Notes: generated by a model not told the origin, from the sequence alone. A DNA stretch of 64,000 nt from Parelaphostrongylus tenuis (GCA_019055375.1 JAHQIW010001297.1:124001-188000), one strand, 5' to 3'. Counted from the stretch's first letter, positions 11,499 to 21,122 are shown. Program-made: numbers and translations.

Positions 11499-14400
11499 GG
11501 GTTCTTTCCTATCAGACGGCGACAAATAAAGAAACGATCTCTTTCGCTCGATAAGAATTATTCATAAGAGTGCTGGTAATCATTCGAAAACTTAAATACG
11601 TGGCTACTGCGCCACATGGCCGTTTTTTGAAACACCCTTCTATCAGGCTACAAAGTTTAGAATAAAATTATGCCTTGAAACGGCAGAGCAATTCTGCTGT
11701 TACTTCGCTAGAAGTATGAAAAGCTTACCGTTCTCTTTTGATCGTGTAGAGGAAATCTCGTAATATCAGAGTCATGCGTTTGATCTCCAGTTTTTTCAAA
11801 GCCGAGATAAAATTCCTAATCGAATGACAAAAATGGCCCTCTACACTTGACGCGAACTCCTGCGTTCTACGAAGTTGTAAAAAAAAAACTTTGTTCTATC
11901 ATTCCATGGATGCTTTCTATTGTTGTCATTTTATATAACCAAATCAGCCTGCTATAAAGTATGAGCAAAAGGCTCACTTTTTTTGAAAATGATACGTAAG
12001 CTTTTCGCTCTTACACTACGCTACTCAATAAGGACCTTTTGAAAATCCAAATACAGTTTCGGAATAATAAAAATTTATAGCACCAAATGATTATTGAACT
12101 GCTACTGGAAATCTGCTGAAAGCCAAGCACAGACCGTAGTCGAGCTAAGAATTCGCGCCAGGTGCAAAACGTAATTTTATTCAAATTTTAGAGATAATAT
12201 CAAGGTCGCCATTTTTCGAGCTATCGAATGACTTGCAAAAGTCTAGTGAAAAATCTGGGCTCGACGAGAAAACCACAGGATGGCCACTGTACCCAATTCA
12301 AAAAAATTAGCATCAAAGGGTTAAAGTAAAAAAGAATTAGCAAGATTAAAAAATACCTCTCTTTTCACATTCGCAACAGTATGGCAGGTGCGAATGCTGA
12401 TTCTCAACCAGAAGAGCCAATTTCCCATCACAGTGCGCATGACAACGAGTGTATGATTGTTTTATCTATAAAAGCCAATAACTGCGGGGGCCACGGGTAA
12501 AAAAGGTAATAATTCTAAGAAATCTAACAGAATCTTTCTTAAGTTGAATATGAGAACATTTCTTGGCGCTGATAAGTTCCTGAGGAATGCTTCATGCTCT
12601 CAACTTCATTAAGCACCGTCTGAGGTGATTTCAATGTACATTGACCTTTACAATGACTCGCCGTAGGCTAACAATGTTTCAACAAAGTATGGTATCCTCT
12701 CAGACAAGTTTGTCACCATTTTGTCGACCCTGGTGGAATTAGGAGGTTTGGCCAACGTTGGATGTGAGACTTAACCATCTATCACGTGATGCATCACGTA
12801 GGGTACCCTTAACCACTGCGTCACATGGGCCCAGTTTTGGAGTCAGGTATTATAGTGATCAAATGCTAACATTTCACAACTCTATGAATTTTTATTGCTG
12901 CTTCAACTGCGGTATCACGTCGCAGATATTCTCCTTTGGATGCGCAGGGGCGAACAAAAATTCGACACTAGCGAGAGTTAGACCCGCCTCCTATTCTTAG
13001 TGGGGGCCTGCGCTATACTTCACCACCGAAAGCAGCATTTTCTGATTAAAAGAGTTTGTCAACTTTGAGTTTTTACCATAGAGCTGAGTGGTGAGCAAAA
13101 ATTTGACCATAAGCCGCGTTCGGCCTGCGTTTCGCTCATGCCGAGAGCGGTGGTGGCGAAACGGTCCCTCAGGGTGAAGTGGTAGCATGCGCCCCTGGCA
13201 TGGGTAAAACGCGGGGCTTAACTCTCGTCTGAGGTCGAGTTTTTGCTTACCACTCCATTCTAATGTGAAAACGCATATTTGGCAACCTCCTATCACTAGA
13301 AAATGCTATTTTCGGTGGTGAAGTGATAGCACGCGCCCCTGGTATGGATGAAACGCGGGTCCATCTCTCATCTACATCGAGTTTTTGCTTACTACTCAAT
13401 TCCTCTTAGGCGCATCGAATCATAATAACGCAGTAAAAACAAAGCAGTAAACAAGCGGTAGAAACAAAACTAATTCTGAGTATGTAAAAGCAGTAGGAAC
13501 AAAAGAAATTTTGATGAGCTTTCAGTCACGCTCGAATCAGGGTTACGATTCAAAAAAAATGAGTAATTTTCGAACCAGACCGAGCTTTGGACCTTTTCAA
13601 CATACACCAGGATGAACGATGGATTGAAGAACTCATTTGGCACAATTAAAAGAATGGAAATTCAATAGCACTGTACATCAGATAGATACAAGAAAATCAC
13701 ACCTTGAGGTTATATCCGTCCTTCGTCCTCACAGGCAGCACACCTTCATAGACTTGAAAACCAGCCGGACAGCATTCGACGTGAAAGAACGGTAACAGGA
13801 ATCACATTCCACAAGTTGGCCTGCAACATAGTATAAAGGAAAGGCTTGGAATCATATGATCACCTCAAAAACACCAACTCAGAACTATTTTAAGTTTGCT
13901 GATACATACTTTATAATTTGAAGTGACATTCAGAACAATGGTCCTTAGTTGGAAGTTAAACACGCTTCACCAATGAAGCGCATGCTAACCCTTACGCTAA
14001 CAGGGTTTCTGCCCTTCTATCATTTTTCTTCAGTATAGTGCGTTAATTAAGCTAAACTGTTGACGGTTGATTGTCGACAGAATCGAATGATAGGAAAAGG
14101 AGCCTTGTTTAGTGATTAATGTGTCCCTAGAAAGGGTTCAACGTGGTTTCAACTCCCAGCCGACAAGGTTTAAAGTGTTGCAGCATCAGCAACATTCTTG
14201 GATACACGATGCAACATCATAATACTGTCAAATAACGGGAAAGTAAAATATTCATATTGTTACATCGCCCGTCCGTTCATTCCCAAAAACTAATGCTTGC
14301 ATGTTTCTTTGACAATTCGATTGACATTTTTAACCTATGAGAACAAACTAATAATTACTTATACAGTATCGAAAAAACCTTGATTTATGCCAACAAGGTA

Positions 14401-16683
14401 GATGGATAAAAAAAAAATCCTCGAAAATACGAAAGGCAACCTGGTTTTCAAGCATTTCAGTTGTCCCGAACTTATTGCCAAATTTCAACAAAACTAGCAC
14501 ATTTTCGGGTATGCCCAAATCTACGAAGATGAGCAAACTTAAGCCCAAAAATCCTTTCTATAATATGAAAGAATTGAAAAAAAAACCCTGATTAGTGGTC
14601 AAATCGCATTCACTAATCAATTAGATGGATATTGTCACTCCTTTACAATTGCAAAAAACATTTGCAAAAACATTTGCTGTAGATGAATTGGAAAACTGAA
14701 TTTTCTTGAACCTCGATATTTTTCACTTATTGATATAGTGCAATGAGAATAGTGAACATCTCAGCATTACTTACAAAGAATAGCTTCTTCTATAATCTAA
14801 GCTTGAGCCTAAGACTAAACCATAAAATTGACATTCTGTCGGTTGGCACCCAGACAGCATTTGGCTTCTCCAAAGCTGATACGTTGAATCAACCGTCCAC
14901 AGTCGTTCGACTGCGCTGCGGATCCTCGCCTTCGCTGTCGTTCAAGTCAGATCTTCTTCGGTGGTGCACAGCTCAAATGCTGAATTACACCAGGCAAAGT
15001 CCCTCTATTCAGGAATTGTATGCTGACTATTCACTGTTATAGGATGTACCAATTTATAATCTATCAACCTCGTGGTATTAGCTAACATAGAGAAAACTAT
15101 AATTGATTAGCTATGATGAAGCCAAAGGAAAGTCGTTATTCAAGCTGCATGGACTATTATGCATCGTTTAATTTGTTTATCATTCAAGGGCGATAAGTTT
15201 TTCTAGTAGGAAATTGTGTTAACTGTAAATGAGCTACAATGTCTTTCTCTATTTAAAAATGTCAAGTGATATGCAAAACTTCGAACCTTGGGTAGAAGTT
15301 GAACTCGCGTTTCGCCCTTCCAGAGAGCGCGCGCTAATCACAGCACTGCCAGGTCTCTGTTGTGTTATCACTATTTCTACCTTACAAGGATACGGTTCTG
15401 TCAACAGCCAAACGGCAACGATTTAGCCTAACAAGCATATAACAGCATTATAGCCAGCTTTGTTGCCTTAAATCACACTTAGAGAGATAGCATGAACAAG
15501 TACACCGGTAGTGCAGTGGTTAGCACGCTTAACCGGAACGATTGAGAAACGAGTTCAATCTGCCCGAAGTTAGAAGTTTTGCTTATTAGTCAACATTATT
15601 GGATTTATGGTTAAGATATTATATCACTAAAAACAGAGCAGCAGAACAAAAACTTTTCTAGTTCATGTCGCAACTGGAAAGCGAACATGCCTTGGACCGA
15701 AGTCGTTTTCCAACGTTCTAGATAACACGTCGAACATAAGTGTAGTGGACATATGACTTCGCCAACGATCTTCCGTAAACAGTCCACACTGTACTCGGCA
15801 GCATTATAGTCCTTGAACATTATCAATGAGATACTAAAGGATTTCAAAGTAACTACTCGACATCTAAGAAAATTGAGTGACACGCAAAACACTCAACCAC
15901 AGGCGGGAGTTGAGCCTGTGTTTCATTGACATCGGCGGCGCTTGCTGCCAATGCACCACCGAGGGCGCCGCTTCGCTAATACCCTCTTCGATATGAACTA
16001 TGGAAGCTGCATGGCCTCCCGCTGCATCGAGTTAATGTTGCTTATCTCACACAAGTCGGAGACTTGTTTGTACCAATTTACCGACTCCGGAGGGATGGAT
16101 GGCTTGGTGAGTCATAAGCACGAAATCGAATCATCGGCCTTGCGTACGACACAGAGCACCTCTAACCACTGCGTCACATATGCCACAGGTATGGGTGGAA
16201 ATATCACTCAACATTCTTTGATACCTACAACACCGTAACACTGCTAAGTGAGAACGAAGAAATCTTATGAATTACACATAGAAATGCATGTATGTGTACA
16301 TACATATATGCACATATTATTTTATTATGTATGCATACATATATGCACATATTTATGTGCATGCATATACATATAGGAGTGCATGTGGCACAGTGGTTAA
16401 AGATGCTCTGCGTCGCACACAAGGTCGTTGGTAGGATCTTGCGCACATGGCTCACCAAGCCGTCCACCCTTCTGAGGTCGGTAAGTTGGTGCCGGAGTGG
16501 CGGGATGGATATATAGGGAGGATAAGCCCCGACTCGACAGAGCAGAAGGCCACTGCGAGTCATTGTAAACGCCAGATATGCATTCAATCACCTCCAAGGA
16601 AGTTAAAAATTGAAGACAAATGCATGGAGCATCCTTCAGGAATTGATCAACGCCGAAAGCTCCATCCTTTTTACCCTTCTACG

Positions 16684-16721
<38 letters not shown>

Positions 16722-19700
16722 GAATGTACACACAAGCGTGTATGCACATGTACTTATATGCATATGTATACATACGCATAGATTCGTATATGCGTGTATA
16801 TATAGCTTATGTACATATATATGCAATAAATGGATACTCACCTCAATACATTTCTGATGGAACTTGGTTGTGCAGAAGTATGCAGAAGTGTACTTTTTAG
16901 CGCATGGGATGAGATTACCACCTTTCTTCCCACAAATGAAACATTCGTCTGAATATAAAATAAGTCATAAAGAGATCAACAATCATGATGGAGACAAAAG
17001 AAGTGCTCATTAATAATGATAGTAATGAGAACGGCAAGGCAGAGTGGCTTATGAAATGAGGTATCCAGGCAGCAAGATGACAAGTAAAGCACAAACTGGA
17101 TCCTCTCCTCCAATGCTATGTTGTAATCATTCAATACAACGTTTTAGGGCCCGTCTTATCTCGGCTACTTTTAGGAGTGTACGGAGAGTAGTCTTGAGCA
17201 GCATTCTACGACATTCGTAAAGAGAACGAGATCCTCAATTAGCAGTCAAAGCTTATCTATCACATTTTTACTGTGCATAACCCAGCACTTCCAGCATTCG
17301 AGTAGTCTCCTCACTATTATCACTGCTTGAAAATTGTGTTGTCTTTCACAAACGGCGTAGGATACTGGTCTAGTACGTCTCCACGCATTCTCAAAAATAT
17401 GTAAGTCGGGGAGATCCGCAAAACATTCCTTATTATGCCTAAAAATACTGGAGGCTATTGAGGATCACTTGTGCCGTCGAGCCGCGGCAAGCACAACTAC
17501 GCTTTCGGCCAACGGCCCTTAAAAATTAACAAATAAAAATAATAATGCCACACCTAGTAAGTGTATCGGAAAATTATCAGAAGTTTGGAAAGTGTACCTG
17601 AGACTGATGATGTTCCCATGCTCCCCACTTTCCTCGACTTTATTGGAAACAATCCTGAAAGTGAAAATTTATCCAAGTCATGTCTACATCCGTTAGGTCT
17701 GAATAATCCGAACCTCTCCTTGATTTGACAGAAGATAACTTTGCGGGAGAATGTTCACATTGTGATGTTTCTGTGCGGTCTACGCTAAAAAAGTCAGTGA
17801 AAAGAGAATGATCTAAGATAGACACAGCAATGTGGGGACCGTACAACAGCCACTTTGACCTACGAGGTACTCACGACCCCTTATGTAGATCCCAATAGTG
17901 AACAAAAAGACAAATTCGATTGATACTCAAGGAGACCGAGTAATATGCAAATTTTCGACCATAAACGGGAGATGAACCCGCGCCTCACCCATATCGGGGC
18001 TCGTTCTACCACTACACCACCAAAGCCGCCGCTTTGATACCACATTCTCTTTGAAGGTTTATCCTTTTCTCAGAAGGTATCGTAACTGTAAAAGCAACCA
18101 ACCACTAACGGATTTGGTCTGGTATGCACATACCGACACCCTATATTTTAGATAGATAGAGTGATAGCAGAGCGAGATGGCCTCGTTGGTGTAGTGGGTG
18201 TAGCCCACGGACACGGTTTTGGTTAGACGCGGGTTCAACTCCCGCCTGGAATATCGGAAGCGTCGTCACTTAGCAACCTTGAATGCATAGTTTTAATACC
18301 ATAAGGTTGCTTTAAAAGCGGTAAAATAATGAGCCGCAGCGATTTATAAATGTGGAGAGTACAAAGAATGCGAATTTAAAGATACCTTGTTTCGACGACA
18401 ATTCCGTTGGATGCTGACGGTCCCTCGACAATCGCATAAGTGGTTTCAGCGCTTTCTGCTGGAGAACAACTCTTATACGGTTCTTCATCTGCCTCGGTAT
18501 CATTTGATTTCATTTCGAAGATTACTGTTGGAGATTTCATGTCCACCATATCTTCCGATGGATCCCAGTTTTCTAAAAAAAAAAAAAAAGACTATGCAAA
18601 AGAAAGTCAGCAGTTTTGCTAGAATAATAGAAAATTTCATTAGCAATGAAGACATCAAATATCACTATTTAACCAAAGCGCATTCTAAAATATATCTGAT
18701 CAAATTCATGTATTATTTCCAAGCAAAGAAGGCTCGAAAGCTCCTCATAGCTTCTGTGAAAGCTCTTGCTAATTCATTCCATATTTTCCAACAATCCTAT
18801 AGAATTGGACCTCTTTGTCATAATTTAAACTCGGAAACAGTACAATTCGCCCAATGCAATCCATTTTTGACTCTTTAGGACAAGAACCTTCTCGCTTTTC
18901 ACACTTTACTAGTCAATCTATAGCTTAGATCCCGAAGATCTCAAAAGTATAGGTTTTTCTACAAGAAAGTCTTCCTAAAGGGCTGTAGCAGCGAAAATTA
19001 GATCACGTTTTACACTCGATACGCATTCTATGTTCTGTTAGGACTTCTGGTCTTTCAACAGACAACTAGTGGTTGTTTGGTAGCATAATTTTGGGTGGTT
19101 ATAGAGATAAGTTTGCTCCTAAAAAACCTCTTCATAGAGTGCCCGAAGAGCGAAAAGTAGACTACGTTTCGCATTCCTAGGATTAGGCGTCACAGCAAGT
19201 TTATTTAGCAATATAAAAAGTAAATAGAAACCCACGACCATAAAAGAACAAAACTAAGTTCATTTCACAATCCTTACAGAGAATGCCTAAGAGTTTCTGC
19301 GAAACAGAGGAAAAAATCATCAAAATAAAGCGAAATTACGAGTGTACGTCGAGTGGAAAACTCAATTATACTATCAGTAGGGTGGAGCGTTAGAAATGCC
19401 TTTTCAAAAACCAAGCATAATATCAAAATCGTTATGATTCAAGCTGTCGAACTTACTAAAACCCTGAGAAAAAAGCGAAAAGAGCTTTCCAGAAAGCGAT
19501 CATCTTATTTGATTTGCCAAAAATTGAGGTATGCAATGACTAATGAAAGTCTGATAAAAGATAGGGGAAATGACTTATCCCCAAAGGGCTGAAAATGGAT
19601 TACGATAACCGAATTGCACAAAGTATCACAGTGATTGTAAGAGAAAAATCAAAATTCAACGCTAATGATTTGCATTTTTTGCCTCGGAACGGATGAGACG

Positions 19701-20123
19701 CGGGTTTAGTTCTTCCCAAGACTCAGAGTTTTTTGTATCACTCATCATTCCTCTTGATACATGAAGCTATGACGTCATAAAACTGCTCTAAAAGAGGTAG
19801 AATAGGAAGAAAATAAAAAATACAAATAGTTCAAGTTCTAGTCGCTTAAGAAATCGGAATCTAACGATGGAAATCGTCACCATCGACTTAGTTGTGTGGA
19901 TATGAATACGAACAAAACAATAACGTACTCACGTAAACATAAAAGTAAAAACCCTTGAATTAAATTCTAAAAATAAATGGAATAAATAGAAAATTGATGA
20001 GCATTGTAGAGGAAAAACCTTATAGATCTTCTATAAACACAAAAATCAAGAGCCACCTAGAGCAGTAGCGTTCAACGACGAATTCATTGTTGTATTGCTG
20101 GCCGGGTTCACAGGGGTGTCCAT
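3822..20123 (-). CDS. mes-4: NSD/MES-4-type histone H3K36 methyltransferase, 17 exons recognised, 3' end missing
   Basis: A chromatin protein predicted to methylate histone H3 lysine 36 in the nucleus. Joined exons give, in order: an acidic, serine-rich N-terminus; PHD finger 1 (ECFICGKK...CTTKFHQKC); a second PHD region (CPLHLCSTC...VECDSC); a third (CHAHCDG...CCEC, then [13 protein letters not shown]); a PWWP domain (GQAVIAKY...FYPAVV...VPVKWAGC); an AWS cysteine cluster ([11 protein letters not shown]...[10 protein letters not shown]); and SET ([23 protein letters not shown]). This PHD-PWWP-AWS-SET order is that of the NSD family, of which MES-4 is the C. elegans member. About 630 residues are recovered. 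The terminal SET strand (E-x-L-T-F-x-Y) and post-SET cysteines were not found below 3822. Most junction phases agree. The exceptions are a 1-bp deficit in the 13.7-kb PHD exon, an unresolved phase at 9589/7760, and an odd acceptor at 4028. The symbol is by homology only. Confidence 0.85.
3935..4028 (-). CDS. mes-4: NSD/MES-4 exon 16, SET NHSC catalytic motif
   Basis: Encodes [18 protein letters not shown]...[13 protein letters not shown] is the SET active-site and pseudoknot motif. The expected R-F-x-N-H-S-C join requires an intron ending TTTTGG (GG, not AG). The only in-frame AG is 9 bases further out, is purine-rich, and would replace the conserved Arg with Ser-Asp-Phe-Gly. The donor is gtactg. 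Confidence 0.8.
4215..4316 (+). repeat. tRNA-derived SINE, family 1
   Basis: Pol III A-box-like TAGTGCAGTGGTTAG and B-box-like GGGTTGAATTCCC with the family tail, in the intron between SET exons 15 and 16. Confidence 0.55.
4406..4569 (-). CDS. mes-4: NSD/MES-4 exon 15, SET core
   Basis: From TTTTTTCAG to gttcgc, phase 0 in and 2 out. It encodes [18 protein letters not shown]...[23 protein letters not shown]-x-G-E-[LI] and I-I-D-x-x-x-x-G-N are diagnostic SET motifs. Confidence 0.9.
4683..4925. mobile_element. foldback MITE with ~80-bp inverted arms
   Basis: The left arm (from AGCCCGATGAACGTGG) and right arm (ending CGTGTATCGTGCTCT) are imperfect reverse complements over about 80 bases. They share GTACCCTTC and AATCCTCTCG blocks around a central spacer. 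It is non-coding and lies in an intron. One arm of the same family recurs at 56575-56690. Confidence 0.75.
5140..5275. mobile_element. GGACCAC-type MITE, partial
   Basis: Begins CTCTTTGAGGACCAGCGTT and carries the GC-rich interior with GGCGTCGCGC and ACGAGACGCG seen in full copies at 29.0, 30.6, 38.9, 39.5 and 46.1 kb. The right terminus is missing. Confidence 0.6.
5532..5660 (-). CDS. mes-4: NSD/MES-4 exon 14, AWS end and SET start
   Basis: From TTTTTTTCAG to gtataa, phase 0 on both sides. It encodes [20 protein letters not shown], then [19 protein letters not shown]-x-G-x-x-A is the first S-adenosylmethionine-binding strand of SET. Confidence 0.88.
6067..6216 (-). CDS. mes-4: NSD/MES-4 exon 13, AWS domain
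   Basis: A 150-bp phase-0 exon from TTTCAATAG to gtgacg. It encodes a dense cysteine cluster, [14 protein letters not shown], then [19 protein letters not shown]. This is the AWS (pre-SET) zinc cluster found in the NSD, ASH1 and SETD2 families directly before SET. Confidence 0.88.
7442..7521 (-). CDS. mes-4: NSD/MES-4 exon 12, PWWP-AWS linker
   Basis: From TTTTTTTTAG to gtaaat, phase 1 in and 0 out. It encodes [29 protein letters not shown] proteins have a similar basic K-I-K-x-N segment just before AWS. Confidence 0.75.
7596..7760 (-). CDS. mes-4: NSD/MES-4 exon 11, PWWP second half
   Basis: Encodes [20 protein letters not shown]...[13 protein letters not shown], the beta strands and basic helix of a PWWP domain, then [14 protein letters not shown]. 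The donor gtccgt leaves phase 1 and joins exon 12 as [11 protein letters not shown]. The acceptor is GTTTTTTAG. Confidence 0.75.
7979..8230 (+). pseudogene. RTE-type non-LTR retrotransposon tail, decayed
   Basis: One frame reads [19 protein letters not shown], a stop, then [19 protein letters not shown] followed by RDIKR-like and [15 protein letters not shown], ending at TAA. E-R-x-x-x-G-I...R-W-x-G-H-V...D-N-R-W...G-R-P-P-T-R-W-S-D is the usual C-terminus of RTE reverse-transcriptase proteins common in nematodes. Only the last ~83 codons remain and one in-frame TGA interrupts them. It lies antisense in an intron of NSD/MES-4. Confidence 0.8.
8390..8680 (+). repeat. tRNA-derived SINE, family 2
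   Basis: Family-2 order: a CACAGTAGTTAG-like A box, GGTCGATGCTCAATTC B-box region, CCATCCC-TTCGG, GGTACTAGACTT, GAGTCATTGTAAAG, and the tail CTCTCAGGGA...CGCCGAGAGCTTT. Confidence 0.65.
8823..8966. repeat. AT-rich TATATGCA microsatellite
   Basis: Imperfect alternating purine/pyrimidine repeat (TATATGCATATA, ACATGTACATA). Tyr/Ile-rich ORFs on both strands here are artefacts. Confidence 0.9.
9000..9470. repeat. AT-rich interspersed repeat (AAAAATTTTT...GTTAGTAATCATTCG family)
   Basis: Contains TAGTAATCATTCGAATACTTAGATTT, AAGCCATTTTTTGACGCTGT and a CGCGCG-less tail, phrases recurring near 11.53, 35.2, 47.3, 49.9 and 56.1 kb. No coding assignment. It resembles an ancient dispersed element. Confidence 0.45.
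9589..9645 (-). CDS. mes-4: NSD/MES-4 exon 10, PWWP motif strand
   Basis: A 57-bp exon from CGTTTAG to gtaggt encoding [22 protein letters not shown] sits where PWWP domains carry [WY]WPA. Entry phase fits exon 9. Exit is phase 2, whereas exon 11 needs phase 1, so the junction is unresolved. Confidence 0.65.
10290..10530. repeat. two SINE family-1 copies in opposite orientation
   Basis: A reverse copy at about 10290-10375 (GAGTAATATGCAAAACTCTAG) and a partial copy at about 10440-10530 with AAACGCGGGTTGGACACCC B-box region, flanking exon 9 of NSD/MES-4. Confidence 0.45.
10597..10783 (-). CDS. mes-4: NSD/MES-4 exon 9, PHD3 end and PWWP start
   Basis: From TGTTCAG to gtatgt, phase 1 in and 2 out. 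It encodes [13 protein letters not shown]...FCESC (PHD) followed by [12 protein letters not shown], the first strand of a PWWP domain, which binds methylated H3K36 and DNA in NSD proteins. It lies between SINE copies in the flanking introns. Confidence 0.85.
11263..11500. repeat. AT-rich TATATGCA microsatellite
   Basis: About 240 bp of TATACATATATG-type repeat ending in an (AT)n run. All ORFs over it are low-complexity. Confidence 0.9.
12357..12465 (-). CDS. mes-4: NSD/MES-4 exon 8, PHD3 first half
   Basis: From TTTTATAG to gtattt, phase 0 in and 1 out. It encodes [12 protein letters not shown]...[10 protein letters not shown], a Cys/His-rich block. Joined to exon 9 it gives [18 protein letters not shown], a PHD zinc-ligand pattern. 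Phases agree on both sides. Confidence 0.75.
12750..12830 (-). repeat. SINE family 2, head fragment
   Basis: Reverse complement of the family-2 head; CCACTGCGTCACATGGGCCC is the complement of the GTGACGCAGTGG A-box region. Confidence 0.45.
13145..13260 (+). repeat. tRNA-derived SINE, family 1
   Basis: GTGAAGTGGTAGCATGCGCC (A box), GGGCTTAACTCTCG (B box), GAGGTCGAGTTTTTGCTTACC tail. A second, shorter copy follows at 13310-13405. Confidence 0.65.
13310..13405 (+). repeat. tRNA-derived SINE, family 1
   Basis: GGTGAAGTGATAGCACGCGC and GGGTCCATCTCTCATC boxes with a GAGTTTTTGCTTACTACTC tail, in tandem with the previous copy. Confidence 0.65.
13703..13820 (-). CDS. mes-4: NSD/MES-4 exon 7, PHD2 second half with 1-bp deficit
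   Basis: From TTGCAG to gtgtga. It starts [12 protein letters not shown] in one frame and continues [15 protein letters not shown] in the next frame. Together they form the expected second half of a PHD finger (C-x2-C...F-H-x-E-C). The exon is 118 bp, while 119 bp would give the phase 0 required by exon 8. One base appears missing near 13784, either as a real lesion or a sequence error. Confidence 0.7.
15691..15811 (-). CDS. mes-4: NSD/MES-4 exon 6, PHD2 first half; GC donor
   Basis: Encodes [11 protein letters not shown]... then [13 protein letters not shown], matching the C-P-x-H-x-C-x2-C block of NSD PHD2. It follows TGTTCAAG. The donor is GC (CAAG|gcatgt), the only phase that joins the next exon as [13 protein letters not shown] introns are a known minor class. 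Confidence 0.75.
16005..16185 (-). repeat. tRNA-derived SINE, family 2
   Basis: Reverse orientation: CTTATCTCACACAAGTC, TACCAATTTACCGACTCCGG, CTAACCACTGCGTCACATA. All are complements of family-2 landmarks. Confidence 0.65.
16276..16376. repeat. AT-rich TATATGCA microsatellite
   Basis: A short block of ACATATATGCACATAT-type repeat between two family-2 SINEs of opposite orientation. Confidence 0.85.
16376..16682 (+). repeat. tRNA-derived SINE, family 2, near complete
   Basis: Starts GGAGTGCATGTGGCACAGTGG (A box), then GAGTCATTGTAAAC, CACTCAATCACCTCC and TTGATCAACGCCGAAAGCTCC before TTTTTACCC. One of the best copies of the family. Confidence 0.75.
16684..16826. repeat. (AT)n and TATATGCA microsatellite
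   Basis: A (TA)n run then TGTATGCACATG-type repeat directly at the SINE 3' end, next to PHD1 exon 5. Confidence 0.9.
16842..16948 (-). CDS. mes-4: NSD/MES-4 exon 5, PHD finger 1
   Basis: From TATTCAG to gtgagt, phase 1 in and 0 out. It encodes [15 protein letters not shown] followed by C-x-TKFHQKC, the C-x2-C...C...H-x2-C spacing of the zinc-binding NSD PHD1 that reads the H3 tail. It is one of the clearest exons of the gene. Confidence 0.85.
17598..17654 (-). CDS. mes-4: NSD/MES-4 exon 4, linker into PHD1
   Basis: A 57-bp exon from CTTTCAG to gtacac. Only the phase-1 frame ([13 protein letters not shown]...) joins exon 5 so as to complete the Asp before ECFICGKK. Confidence 0.55.
17714..17784 (-). 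CDS. mes-4: NSD/MES-4 exon 3, linker
   Basis: A short exon after a TTTTTTAG acceptor, with a gttcgg donor resembling the gttcgc donor of the SET exon. It encodes [16 protein letters not shown].... Phase 2 in and phase 1 out fit exons 2 and 4. The donor choice is the least certain part. Confidence 0.5.
17930..18060 (-). repeat. tRNA-derived SINE, family 1
   Basis: Reverse orientation: GAGATGAACCCGCGCCTCACC and TTCTACCACTACACCACC are complements of the B and A boxes. Confidence 0.65.
18170..18290 (+). repeat. tRNA-derived SINE, family 1
   Basis: TTGGTGTAGTGGGTGTAGCC (A box) and GCGGGTTCAACTCCCGCC (B box). Confidence 0.65.
18386..18572 (-). CDS. mes-4: NSD/MES-4 exon 2, acidic linker
   Basis: Bounded by TTTTTTAG and gtatct, with phase 1 in and phase 2 out. 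It encodes an acidic, Ser/Glu-rich segment beginning [14 protein letters not shown]. There is no catalytic motif. It is assigned because its phases fit both neighbours. A longer plus-strand ORF over the same bases is a shadow. Confidence 0.6.
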
Positions 20124-20171
20124 AGTTTTGACGATAATCTTCGATGCTTCCTGACCGGAAAACCGCCTTGC
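20057..20171 (-). CDS. mes-4: NSD/MES-4 exon 1 (start exon)
   Basis: The exon follows a TTTTTTTTAG acceptor and ends before gtggct, phase 1. The first in-frame ATG is at 20123-20121 ([10 protein letters not shown]...). The frame is open back to the acceptor, so the upstream part may be untranslated, spliced to a 5' exon or trans-spliced to a spliced leader. The one leftover base joins the next exon in frame as Glu. The residues are low-complexity Ser/Thr/Asn, so identity rests on the chain of phases. Confidence 0.6.
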
Positions 20172-20269
20172 CTAAAAAAAATCGTTAAGGTTCGGGAAAA
20201 GGAAAGACTCTTCACAGGCCATTGAAGAGGTTTATTCTAAAATTTTCCACAAAGTTCTCCCATCAAACT

Positions 20270-20430
20270 CTCATTCAACTATCTTGCGCGCGCGCCACGC
20301 TACGTCCACAGCAGGCATGCCCCTGGTCGATGTGGGTGGGTGTACGAGGGTGCCGCGGGTGGCAGTTGGGTGAGCGAGGGAACGTCCCTATGACGTCGGC
20401 GCTTGGGGAGCGGCGGCTCTTCTCTCAAAG
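20270..20430 (-). promoter_or_regulatory. possible promoter: GC/CpG-rich block upstream of NSD/MES-4
   Basis: About 150 bp of GC-rich, CpG-containing sequence, far richer than its surroundings, starting about 100 bp before the first recognised exon in the gene's direction. Position and composition are the only evidence. No TATA or other core element was recognised. Confidence 0.25.
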
Positions 20431-20509
20431 ACAAGGTCCGTATGAAGCTGGCAGGATTCGGGAGGTCATGATCCTCGGATTCCGTTAAGAATAACGAAAA
20501 AGGTAAACC

Positions 20510-20785
20510 TCTCGGCGTTCATCAATCCCTGAGAGATGGGCTGAGTATTCTATTAAATTCGTAGCATCCTCATAAGCTGACTCTCATAAATCTGGAATTG
20601 CCAATGACTCGTGGTGGCCTACAAATGTACCGAGCTAGTGTTGCTGTGCTCCCACCCAAGCCTACTACCAATTCGATGAGCCCAGAGGATGGGAAGCTTG
20701 GTGAGCCTTGAGCGGGGTGTCGAACCTTCGACCTAAGGCTCATCGTGGATCACTTCTAACCACTGCGCCACACACGAAGGGATGC
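20510..20785 (-). repeat. tRNA-derived SINE, family 2
   Basis: Reverse copy with TCAATCCCTGAGAGATGGGC, GACTCGTGGTGGCC and TAACCACTGCGCCACAC. Confidence 0.65.
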
Positions 20786-21122
20786 ACACCGCCATAAAAA
20801 GTTGGTAATCTCTCATTAAATCCTTCTTGATTAAGCTGATAGCGAACAAAGTTGATTTTGAGAAATTCTATTCCCGAATGCTTAAAGTCGTTAATTTTCG
20901 AAGTCAGAAAGGAAACTGGGGTTATTTAACGCTCTGAGATAGCAATTGTCAAGATTCAGCAGAATTCAGGTATAAAACCGTAATTCGACCAGTTTTTTAC
21001 AAAATGAAAACAATCACATAGTGATCTTTAAGAGGAAAACAACAAGAATCCATCGGCTCTAAAGAAAAGAAAGATGTCGAGAAGAAAGATGAGCAAATTT
21101 ATTTTAAAAATAATTTCAAGAA

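Noticed and set aside
16225..16587. Minus-strand 120-residue ORF
   Set aside because: It is a translation of a family-2 SINE plus AT microsatellite.
18387..18878. 163-residue plus-strand ORF
   Set aside because: It overlaps antisense an exon of NSD/MES-4 with consistent splice phases, then runs through an A-run and AT-rich repeat. No domain recognised.
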